A stretch of DNA of 8,375 nt from Deltaproteobacteria bacterium. Lineage in GTDB: Bacteria > Desulfobacterota_C > Deferrisomatia > Deferrisomatales > JACRMM01. The notes beneath the pieces were generated by a model. That model was not told the origin of the DNA. It searched no databases and was given only the letters and a program-made list of their open reading frames with translations. The stretch spans positions 1 through 8,375 of the forward strand of contig JACRCS010000745.1 in the NCBI GenBank assembly GCA_016218905.1. The letters run 5' to 3'. The position numbers were made by a program, and so were the translations under genes. Positions 1 to 5,248 of the stretch are shown one piece after another. The stretch's first letter is position 1. Each line of letters starts with the position of its first letter.

Positions 1-165
1 GATGAGCCCCACGCCGCCCTTGGCCCGCTCGCCCCAGTAGTACCGGTGGCGCTCCGAGGGGAGCGTGTCCACCGCAAAGTTGGTGAGGTGCGGCTGGAAG
101 GAGAGGCGGTTCTTGAGCTCCGTCCGGCCGAGCTTCAGGGGCGAGAAGAGGTACGGGAACATCAT
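1..165 (-). CDS. OYE/FadH-family FMN oxidoreductase, N-terminal fragment (mycofactocin-associated)
   Basis: The first 55 codons are present and the rest lies beyond position 1. The N-terminus contains FSPLKLGRTELKNRL, followed by a histidine-containing strand (QPHLTNF) and RYYWGERAKGGVGLI. This is the beginning of the FMN-binding TIM barrel of old yellow enzyme / 2,4-dienoyl-CoA reductase-type NAD(P)H:flavin oxidoreductases. Such proteins often carry a C-terminal Fe-S and FAD/NAD domain, which cannot be checked here. OYE/FadH members are a recognised accessory family of mycofactocin loci, and the position directly after mftC supports that subtype. The start is chosen at 165 because its ATG overlaps the mftC TGA in an ATGA arrangement with GGAGGA upstream. 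A second ATG follows at once at 162 and could be used instead. The family call is firm; the substrate is unknown. Confidence 0.85.
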   Translation of the reverse strand, partial: MMFPYLFSPLKLGRTELKNRLSFQPHLTNFAVDTLPSERHRYYWGERAKGGVGLI

Positions 166-1211
166 GGGGTCCTCCGGTGTTCGATTTCCCTATCCGTTGC
201 CGACGCGGCGACGCACTCGGCCAAACACTCCGGATCGCCGCCCCCGAGGCCGCGCCCCACGTAGTACGCGACAGCCGGGCAGCCGCCGTGGCACTGGTCG
301 AACCGGCCGCAGCTCTCGCAGGAGCGGATGCGGAGGCTCCGGAGCGAGCGGAAGACCGGCGAGTCCGCCCAGACTTCGGCGAGCTCGGTCCGGCGCAGCG
401 AGCCCGCCCGGAACTCCGGCCGCTGGAGAAAGGCGCAGGGGTAGACGTCCCCCTCCGGTCCGACGCAGCAGGTGAGCTTGGCGGCTCCGCAGAGATTCAA
501 CCCGAGTCCCTGCCGCTCCTGCGGGGTGAGCGAGAAGAAGCTGTCGCCGGTGCGCACGCGGTCGTTGTCCGCGAGCCACTCCGAGAAAGCGAGGAGCGCC
601 CCCGCGGACGGCCGGAGCCGCGCCCAGTTCTCGGCGCCGCGGCCCGAGGGCCGAAAGCGGCTCACCCGCAGCGACACGCCCAGGGACCGGGAGAGCTCGT
701 AGAGGGCAGGGACCTCGGCGGCGTTCGCGGCCGTGAGGACCGCGTTGATGCTCGTTGGGATGCCGCTCCCGGCGAGGAGGCGGAGCGCCCGGAGCGCGCG
801 CTGGTAGGTTCCGCATCCCCGCAGGCGGTCGCAGGTCTCGACGGTCGCGCCGTCGAGACTCACCTGGACGTTCACGAGCCCGGTCCGCGCGAGGCGGTCC
901 ACTCGGTCCGCCGCGAGGAGCGTCCCGTTCGTGGAGATGCAGGTGACGATCCCCCGCTCGTGGCAGGCGTCGAGGATCGCGTCGAAGTCGGGCCGCAGGA
1001 ACGGCTCGCCGCCGCCGAAGTTCACCTGGAAGACGCCGGACCGCCCGAGCTCCTCCACTACCCCGAGCGCTTCGGCCGTCCCCAGCTCGTGGGGCGCGGC
1101 CTTGCCGGACGCGGAGAGGCAGTGCGCGCACCGCAGGTTGCAGGCGAGCGTGACCTCCCAGGTGACGTTCACGGGGGCCGACAGGCCCGCTTCAACAAAC
1201 CGGTTGCTCAC
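162..1211 (-). CDS. mftC: MftC, mycofactocin radical SAM/SPASM maturase
   Basis: This 349-aa protein is the radical SAM enzyme that acts on the C-terminal Val-Tyr of the MftA peptide; in characterised systems it decarboxylates the tyrosine and then forms a Val-Tyr crosslink. The SAM-binding [4Fe-4S] motif CNLRCAHC is at residues 24-31, and GGGEP at 66-70 matches the SAM-contacting GGE motif. A C-terminal SPASM domain carries further cysteines at 241, 248/249, 259, 298, 301, 307, 311, 329 and 333, enough for two auxiliary clusters. The start is a GTG at 1211, giving VSNRFVEAGLSAP, with AAAGGG about 7 nt upstream. The open frame runs to an ATG at 1277, but those extra 22 residues lie inside mftB and look non-homologous. 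The gene overlaps mftB by 20 nt and the next gene by 4 nt, so translation is probably coupled. Confidence 0.95.
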   Translation of the reverse strand: MSNRFVEAGLSAPVNVTWEVTLACNLRCAHCLSASGKAAPHELGTAEALGVVEELGRSGVFQVNFGGGEPFLRPDFDAILDACHERGIVTCISTNGTLLAADRVDRLARTGLVNVQVSLDGATVETCDRLRGCGTYQRALRALRLLAGSGIPTSINAVLTAANAAEVPALYELSRSLGVSLRVSRFRPSGRGAENWARLRPSAGALLAFSEWLADNDRVRTGDSFFSLTPQERQGLGLNLCGAAKLTCCVGPEGDVYPCAFLQRPEFRAGSLRRTELAEVWADSPVFRSLRSLRIRSCESCGRFDQCHGGCPAVAYYVGRGLGGGDPECLAECVAASATDREIEHRRTP

Positions 1212-1425
1212 GCAGAAACCCTTTCCGGACCAGGGCCGAGAGGAGCCGCTCGAGCCGGGGGCGCTCCGGAAGGGCAACCCCCTCCGGGGAAAACCCTGCG
1301 CGCAGCCGCTCCGGCTCCACGAGGTCGCCCGTTTCGGCGAAGAGGAGCTTGGGGCCTCTCAGGTCGTAGAAGAGCAGCCCGAAGGACTCCTTCCGCACGC
1401 GGCAGCAGGGATGAAGCACGTACAA
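1192..1425 (-). CDS. mftB: MftB, mycofactocin peptide chaperone (RiPP recognition element)
   Basis: This 77-aa protein is a PqqD-like RiPP recognition protein that binds the MftA leader and presents it to MftC. The N-terminal pattern YVLHPCCRVRKESFGLLFY, followed by a LLFAETGDLVE segment and a C-terminal helix with LERLLSALVRKGFL, matches the MftB family in order and length. The start codon is TTG at 1423-1425; no ATG or GTG lies just upstream in frame and the conserved region begins at once. GGGG about 9 nt upstream, inside the mftA end, may serve as ribosome binding site. Only one base separates the mftA stop from this TTG, and the 3' end overlaps mftC by 20 nt. A rare start inside a coupled operon could keep MftB below MftA in amount, which is an inference. 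Confidence 0.93.
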   Translation of the reverse strand: MYVLHPCCRVRKESFGLLFYDLRGPKLLFAETGDLVEPERLRAGFSPEGVALPERPRLERLLSALVRKGFLREQPVC

Positions 1426-1426
1426 G

Positions 1427-1534
1427 TCAGTAGACCCCGCAGATTCCGTCGATCGCGAGCTCCTCGGCGCAGATCTCTTCGAGGATCTCGGGGGTTTCGG
1501 TTTCGGGTTCCCGGGTGGTGTCGAGCTCTTCCAT
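1427..1534 (-). CDS. mftA: MftA, mycofactocin precursor peptide
   Basis: This 35-residue open frame is easily missed because of its size. It starts MEELDTTREPETETPEILEE, an acidic leader, and ends with IDGICGVY, the hallmark C-terminus of mycofactocin precursors. The final Val-Tyr pair (residues 34-35) is the part converted by MftC, cleaved by MftE and developed into the redox cofactor. The start ATG at 1534 has a strong ribosome binding site (AAGGAGA on the minus strand at 1541-1547). mftB begins one base after the stop and mftC follows, the standard mftABC order. The leader is rich in Glu and Thr. The identification rests on the exact terminal motif plus synteny and is close to certain. Confidence 0.96.
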   Translation of the reverse strand: MEELDTTREPETETPEILEEICAEELAIDGICGVY

Positions 1535-1540
1535 AGTGGT

Positions 1541-1547
1541 TCTCCTT
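1541..1547 (-). promoter_or_regulatory. Ribosome binding site of mftA
   Basis: On the minus strand these bases read AAGGAGA, 6 nt before the mftA ATG at 1534. This near-perfect Shine-Dalgarno supports the 35-aa start choice and contrasts with the TTG and GTG starts of mftB and mftC. Confidence 0.8.
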
Positions 1548-1557
1548 GTCATCGATT

Positions 1558-1574
1558 GGTGGGCGGTGCCCACC
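1558..1574. repeat. Inverted repeat GGTGGGC-GGT-GCCCACC upstream of mftA
   Basis: A perfect 7-bp inverted repeat with a 3-nt spacer sits 24 bp upstream of the mftA ATG, just above its ribosome binding site. It could be an operator, an RNA hairpin in the 5' leader, or a member of a dispersed intergenic palindrome family; similar GTAGGGTGGGCA-type palindromes are common between genes in several bacterial groups. The sequence alone does not decide between these. Confidence 0.6.
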
Positions 1575-1598
1575 CTACAGTTTTCCCGTCGGGCGCGG

Positions 1599-1637
1599 CC
1601 GATCCGACCGATCGGTCCGATCCGTGGTTGGCCACGG
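1599..1637. repeat. Palindrome-rich segment between the SDR gene and mftA
   Basis: The octamer CCGATCCG occurs directly repeated at 1599-1606 and 1617-1624 around a perfect palindrome CCGATCGG at 1608-1615. A further hairpin, CCGTGG-TTGG-CCACGG, lies at 1622-1637. The composition resembles the ccgaccggtcgg palindromes at 5200-5240, so both may belong to one intergenic repeat type. No T-run follows on the minus strand, so this is not a classical intrinsic terminator. Confidence 0.5.
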
Positions 1638-1649
1638 ACCTTCCCCCCT

Positions 1650-1684
1650 CATTCGTCATTCTTCATTCTTCATTCTTCATTCGC
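1650..1684. repeat. Tandem heptanucleotide repeat (CATTCTT)x5
   Basis: Five consecutive 7-nt units lie in the 171-bp gap between the SDR gene and mftA: CATTCGT, three exact CATTCTT copies, then CATTCGC. On the transcribed minus strand the unit reads AAGAATG. It begins about 22 bp beyond the SDR stop and is AT-rich against a GC-rich background. It looks like a slippage-prone microsatellite with degenerate ends; no function can be read from it. Confidence 0.8.
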
Positions 1685-1705
1685 GCCCGGCCGCCCGGCC
1701 GCGCG

Positions 1706-2515
1706 CTAGCCCGCTGCCGCCGTCCACCCCGAGTCCACGGTGATCAGGTTGCCGGTCACGCACCGGCTCTCCGGCAGGCAGAGCCAGAGTACGGCCCGGG
1801 CGACGTCGTCGGGGGTGATCTCCCGGTCCTTGAAGAGATGGCCCTCGCAGAACTGCTCCTTGGCTTCGTCCTGCTCCATCCCGAAGTGCTCGGCGAGGCC
1901 CTGCATCATCTTGGTCCAGACGGTGCCCGGGCAGACGGCGTTCACGTTGACGTTGTGGTCGGCCACCTCCATGGCGAGGCTCTTGGTGAAGCCGAGGATG
2001 CCGTGCTTCGCCGCGCAGTAGTGGCTCCCCAGGCCGAAGCCCCGCTGCCCTCCAACGCTCGAGATGGCCACGAACTTGCCCGAGTGGGCCTCGATCATGT
2101 GCGGCACGGCGTAGTGGGCGAGGAGGAAGGTGCCCTTGAGGTGCGTGTCCAGGGTGTCGTCCCAGGTGGTCTCATCCATCTCGACGGTAGCGACGAGGCT
2201 CGTGATTCCGGCGTTGGCCACCGCGATGTCGATCCTCCCGAAGGTGGAGAGCGTCTTCGCCACCAGCGACTCCACGTCGGCGGCGGAGCGCACGTCGCAG
2301 CGCAACCCGAGCACCTTCACGCCAAACTCCGAGAGCTCCTTCACCGCCCGGTCCAGGTCCTCGACGCTGGAGAGGCGATACGGGACCGTAGAGATGTCCT
2401 TGCAGATGTCGCCCAGGACGATGTTCGCCCCCTCGGAGGCGAGCGCCCTGGCGATCGCGAAGCCGTTCCCTCGGGCCCCGCCGGTGACGACGGCGACTTG
2501 CTCTTTGAGTCTCAT
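1706..2515 (-). CDS. Mycofactocin-coupled SDR-family oxidoreductase
   Basis: This 269-aa short-chain dehydrogenase/reductase has the cofactor loop TGGARGNG at 11-18, an acidic residue after strand 2 (D36, predicting NAD rather than NADP), NAG at 101-103, catalytic Ser near 152-153, and Tyr166/Lys170 in YCAAK. A segment at about 37-65 (DICKDISTVPYRLSSVEDLDRAV) enlarges the loop after the second strand; this insertion marks mycofactocin-coupled SDRs, thought to hold NAD(H) tightly and pass electrons to mycofactocin. mftABC lies 171 bp downstream. The residue where the classical tetrad has Asn (xNLxG) is His125 here. The likely reaction is oxidation of an alcohol to a ketone or aldehyde; the substrate is unknown. 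The start at 2515 has GAGGAGAGG upstream and a 13-bp gap from the preceding gene. C-terminus VTGNLITVDSGWT is typical of the family. Confidence 0.9.
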   Translation of the reverse strand: MRLKEQVAVVTGGARGNGFAIARALASEGANIVLGDICKDISTVPYRLSSVEDLDRAVKELSEFGVKVLGLRCDVRSAADVESLVAKTLSTFGRIDIAVANAGITSLVATVEMDETTWDDTLDTHLKGTFLLAHYAVPHMIEAHSGKFVAISSVGGQRGFGLGSHYCAAKHGILGFTKSLAMEVADHNVNVNAVCPGTVWTKMMQGLAEHFGMEQDEAKEQFCEGHLFKDREITPDDVARAVLWLCLPESRCVTGNLITVDSGWTAAAG

Positions 2516-2528
2516 GGATCCTCTCCTC

Positions 2529-2882
2529 TCACATGACCTCTCGCAGACCGGGCATGTCGAAGGCGTCGGCCGCGCGGGCGAGGCTCGCGTTGAGCTCCGC
2601 CAGGTCGTCCTTCAGCGAATCGAAGCCGTACTCCTGCACCTGGAAATCGAGCTGGCCCGAAAGGCTCCAGAGCAGGTGGAGGATGTTCAGGAGGTCGGCC
2701 CGCTCCGGCGAGGCGACCAGACGGTGGAAGTACCGCTCGAGGAGCTCCGAGGCGTGGAGCTCTTCGAGGCCCCACTCCAGGGTCTCCCGGTCCACCTTCT
2801 GGAGCATCACGCCCCGGAGCAGCACAGCCGCCCGCACCCCGGTGCTCAGCACGTCGGCGATCATCTCTCGGTCGGAAGACAT
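2529..2882 (-). CDS. Small helical protein of unknown function (117 aa)
   Basis: I do not recognise the family. The protein is predicted to be almost entirely helical and soluble, with no signal peptide, no cysteines and no obvious membrane segment. Leucine-rich amphipathic stretches occupy about 7-30, 33-56, 61-83 and 87-107. Residues 71-83 (LWSLSGQLDFQVQ) resemble 41-53 of the neighbouring 108-aa protein, and a DLA..xx.LA motif follows in both, so the two could be diverged paralogues or partners. Its ribosome binding site GAGGAG (2888-2893) overlaps the stop codon of the upstream gene, indicating coupled translation and perhaps fixed stoichiometry. It sits between the His-tailed ATPase region and the SDR, so a role as redox-complex subunit or SDR partner is possible but unproven. 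Confidence 0.75.
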   Translation of the reverse strand: MSSDREMIADVLSTGVRAAVLLRGVMLQKVDRETLEWGLEELHASELLERYFHRLVASPERADLLNILHLLWSLSGQLDFQVQEYGFDSLKDDLAELNASLARAADAFDMPGLREVM

Positions 2883-2891
2883 CGGCGCTCC

Positions 2892-3218
2892 TCAGGTCAT
2901 CCGCACTTTCATGGTCTTGACGTGCTGGAGGATCGGCTCGATCCTGGCGAACACGGGGAGGCAGAAGGACTGCGCCGCGCCCGCCTCGTTGCAGGCGGCC
3001 AGGGCGCCCCGGAAGTTCGCCAGATCGGAGGCGATCTTCTGCATGTCTTCCGTGCCCTTCTGCGTCTTGAAGTAGAGCTTTCCGGCGAGGGTCTCGAGCT
3101 CGCCCGCGACGCCGGTCAACTTCTCCGCGACCGTGGGGTACTTGCACTCGCCCGCGGTCTCCCGGAAGAGCTGCGCGATCTCCCGCGCGTACTGAGTTCC
3201 CATCTTCTCTTCAGACAT
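2892..3218 (-). CDS. Small helical protein of unknown function (108 aa)
   Basis: No family is recognised. The protein is predicted helical and soluble, with three cysteines (C25, C76, C86) that are too spread to form an evident metal motif. Residues 41-53 read LETLAGKLYFKTQ and align with 71-83 of the 117-aa neighbour; DLAxxxxALAAC at 65-76 continues the similarity after a two-residue shift. The C-terminus (EPILQHVKTMKVRMT) is basic. A good ribosome binding site (AAGGAG at 3226-3231) lies 7 nt before the ATG. The gene follows the ATPase gene by 31 bp and is translationally linked to the 117-aa gene. Reading frame, start signals and spacing make it a real gene; its role is open. Confidence 0.75.
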   Translation of the reverse strand: MSEEKMGTQYAREIAQLFRETAGECKYPTVAEKLTGVAGELETLAGKLYFKTQKGTEDMQKIASDLANFRGALAACNEAGAAQSFCLPVFARIEPILQHVKTMKVRMT

Positions 3219-3249
3219 CTCGTGGCTCCTTCGTGTGTGCCCGCGGCTC

Positions 3250-4227
3250 TCAGCCGTGCCGGTGGTGGGGGTGATGGTGGGCGTGGCCGCACTTCTCGCC
3301 GTCGCCGTGGTGGTGATGGTCGTGATGGTGGTGGCCGGCGCCCGGGCAGGGTTTCGACTCCTCGTGGGGCGCTTCCGGCGTCTCCTTGGCCGGCAAGTCG
3401 CGGGCGAGGGCCTCGGCGATGCCGGTGAAGGCCACAGCCGCCGCGCTCTCCGGGTGGAGGTCCACGGCGGGGACGCCCGCGTCGGCCGCCTCGGAGAAGA
3501 GCGGGTCGATGGGGACCGAGCCGAGGAAGGGGATCTCCATCATCCGCGCCAGCCCCCGGCCGGTGTCGCGGCCGAAGAGGTACGCGGTCTGGCCGCAGCA
3601 CGGGCAGGCGTAGTGGCTCATGTTCTCGACGAGCCCGAGGACCCGCGCGCCGAGGGTGAGCGACGCGTTGATCGCCTTGGAGCAGACGAGGGTCGAGACC
3701 TCCTGGGGGGTCGTGACGATGATCACTCCGTCCAGGTCCGGGATGGACTTGAGGATCGCGATCGGCTCGTCGCCCGTCCCCGGAGGGAGGTCTACCAGCA
3801 GGAAGTCGAGGCTCCCCCACTTTGCCGCGGAGAGGAGCTGCCGGATCGTGCGGCTCTTCGTCTGGCCGCGCCACATCACCGGTGTCATGTCCCCGGGCCA
3901 GAAGAGGGCGACGGAGAGGGCCTTGAGCCCGGAGTCGGTCACCACCGGGTCGAGCCAGAAGCCGCCGTTGAGTTTCGCTTCGTTTCGGATGCCGAGCATC
4001 TTGGGGACGCTCGGGCCGTGGAGGTCCGCGTCGAAGATGCCCACCCGTTGGCCGCTCTTTCGCAGCGCCGCGGCCAGGTTCACGGTCGTGGCGGTCTTCC
4101 CCACGCCTCCCTTTCCGGAGAGGATCGCGATCTTGTACTTCACGTACTTCAGCGCGTCGGCGATCGCCCCTTCTCTGGCGAGCATCTGCCGCTGGCTCTG
4201 GTGAAAGGCGTGCGAGTCGAGTTCCAT
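3250..4227 (-). CDS. Mrp/NBP35 (ApbC)-type P-loop ATPase with histidine-rich C-terminal tail
   Basis: This 325-aa protein belongs to the Mrp/NBP35/ApbC group of deviant-Walker ATPases, which bind and transfer Fe-S clusters. The Walker A SGKGGVGKT is at 37-45, DADLHGPS at 67-74, DLPPGTGD at 146-153, and the family CxxC appears as CPCC at 208-211 after ENMSHYA, the bridging cluster site in a dimer. There is no N-terminal DUF59/MIP18 domain. Unusually, a low-complexity tail from about residue 281 contains 15 histidines within 299-325 (runs of four, four and three, plus others) and cysteines at 294 and 313. This resembles the metal-storing tails of HypB- or CooJ-type nickel chaperones and may bind Ni, Zn or Co. 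Start at 4227 has AAGGAGG upstream; the gap to the DUF362 gene is 9 bp. A cluster- or metal-loading role for the adjacent DUF362 protein is inferred. Confidence 0.9.
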   Translation of the reverse strand: MELDSHAFHQSQRQMLAREGAIADALKYVKYKIAILSGKGGVGKTATTVNLAAALRKSGQRVGIFDADLHGPSVPKMLGIRNEAKLNGGFWLDPVVTDSGLKALSVALFWPGDMTPVMWRGQTKSRTIRQLLSAAKWGSLDFLLVDLPPGTGDEPIAILKSIPDLDGVIIVTTPQEVSTLVCSKAINASLTLGARVLGLVENMSHYACPCCGQTAYLFGRDTGRGLARMMEIPFLGSVPIDPLFSEAADAGVPAVDLHPESAAAVAFTGIAEALARDLPAKETPEAPHEESKPCPGAGHHHHDHHHHGDGEKCGHAHHHPHHRHG

Positions 4228-4236
4228 CTGGCCTCC

Positions 4237-5181
4237 TTACAGGCGCGTCAGGGTATGGCGGCGGCTCCCGAGCCCGAGCTCTTCGGCGAGGGCGAGGAAG
4301 CCCGGGAAGTCGACGCCGGTCATGATGCGAAGGCTGCTCACGTCCGGCCCCAGGCTGTCGGCCAAGAGGGCGTGGGTGGCCTGATCGAGGGCGACCGGGT
4401 CCCTTGAGGCGAGAAAGCCGAGGTTCTGGACCACCGGTCCCAGGCTGAAGGGGAAGTGCTCGGGCTGGGGGGTGACGTCCCAGACGTAGTTCAGGTAGAA
4501 GATGCCCCCGTTCACGGACTCGCGGACGCCCAGGTGGCCCTCCAGGGCCCTCCGGTGCAGGCGCGCGATGCTCCCGGCCTCCGGCCGATGGCCGTTGAAG
4601 AGGTAGGGGTCGATGCCGTCGAGCACCCGGAGCCGCTCCCGCCCCACCAGGCACTCGAAGCCGCCGTTCACGAGGGCTCCGGAGAGTCCGAAGAGCGGGT
4701 GGAGGGTCACGTGGGAGAGGACGAGGAGGGCGTCGCTGCGGCAGACGGCCGCGCCGACCTCCACGCCGCCGAGCTCGGAGCCGGGCCGCGGACACCGGTA
4801 TAGATTCCCCTCATCGCCGCTGAAGCCGCCGTTGATGACGAGGCTTCCGCCCAGCGCGTGGTCGATGTAGCCCCGGCTCCGGGCGACCTCCATGAAGGAG
4901 CTCCCCTTGGTCCGGCGCCGGTAGTCCACGAGCTTCAGACCGTCGCAGAGGAGCGCTCCCGCCCCGACGCGGCCCCGCACGGCCTCGGCGATGGCCCGCA
5001 GGAAGACAGGCCGCAGGCCGTACTCGTAGCCCTCCTCGGAAGTGTTGATCTTCAGCGCGACCCGCATACCCTCGGCGAGGCCCTCGAGGGCGCCGGAAGC
5101 CGAGAGCAGGCGCTCGAGCTTCTGGACGACCGAGTCCTCGACGGACATGGGGGCTGAAGGCACCCAGTAGACTTGGTTCAT
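4237..5181 (-). CDS. DUF362-family protein, short form lacking the ferredoxin region
   Basis: This 314-aa protein is a DUF362 (PF04015-like) member of unknown biochemistry. Markers are VALKINTSE at 41-49 (the family's VAIKIH-like strand), INGGFSGDEGNLYRCP near 116-131, and GFLASRDPVALDQA at 255-268. It is clearly paralogous to the 500-aa gene just upstream: residues 235-261 align without gaps to 341-367 there. The region that carries cysteine clusters in the long protein is replaced here by a short non-cysteine segment (about 188-225), and the downstream family cysteines are changed to P240, H242 and V251. It therefore probably binds no Fe-S cluster and may act as a scaffold or substrate-binding partner. 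The ATG at 5181 is preceded by GAGGG inside a 22-nt perfect palindrome. No signal peptide or membrane segment is seen. Confidence 0.85.
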   Translation of the reverse strand: MNQVYWVPSAPMSVEDSVVQKLERLLSASGALEGLAEGMRVALKINTSEEGYEYGLRPVFLRAIAEAVRGRVGAGALLCDGLKLVDYRRRTKGSSFMEVARSRGYIDHALGGSLVINGGFSGDEGNLYRCPRPGSELGGVEVGAAVCRSDALLVLSHVTLHPLFGLSGALVNGGFECLVGRERLRVLDGIDPYLFNGHRPEAGSIARLHRRALEGHLGVRESVNGGIFYLNYVWDVTPQPEHFPFSLGPVVQNLGFLASRDPVALDQATHALLADSLGPDVSSLRIMTGVDFPGFLALAEELGLGSRRHTLTRL

Positions 5182-5182
5182 A

Positions 5183-5240
5183 GTCGGCCCTCATGAGGGC
5201 CGACCGGTCGGACGCGTCGGACTCGTCCGACCGGTCGGAC
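5183..5240. repeat. Intergenic palindrome array between the two DUF362 genes
   Basis: The 67-bp gap is almost wholly palindromic. Positions 5183-5204 form a perfect 22-nt palindrome centred on CATG. CCGACCGGTCGGAC occurs twice as a direct repeat (5200-5213 and 5227-5240), and 5225-5240 is itself a perfect 16-nt palindrome. The first palindrome contains the GAGGG that would be the ribosome binding site of the 314-aa DUF362 gene, so an RNA hairpin here could lower its translation or protect the upstream transcript end. A REP-like mobile palindrome is the alternative. Confidence 0.75.
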
Positions 5241-5248
5241 TCCCTAGT

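Noticed and set aside
1209..1277. Longer MftC beginning at the ATG at 1277
   Set aside because: The extra 22 residues overlap mftB deeply and lack family-like sequence; the GTG at 1211 has a ribosome binding site and begins just before conserved sequence.
177..1433. Long plus-strand open frame (418 aa) opposite mftC and mftB
   Set aside because: It is antisense to firmly identified genes, is full of Arg, Ala, Gly and Pro as expected for a GC-rich shadow frame, and has no recognisable domain.
1650..1684. Regular short repeats considered as a CRISPR array
   Set aside because: The units are 7 nt, directly abutting and without spacers, so this is a simple tandem repeat.
3116..4795. Minus-strand 559-aa open frame spanning the ATPase and DUF362 genes
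   Set aside because: It is an out-of-frame reading of two well supported genes with a very Arg/Pro-rich product, a GC-rich artefact.
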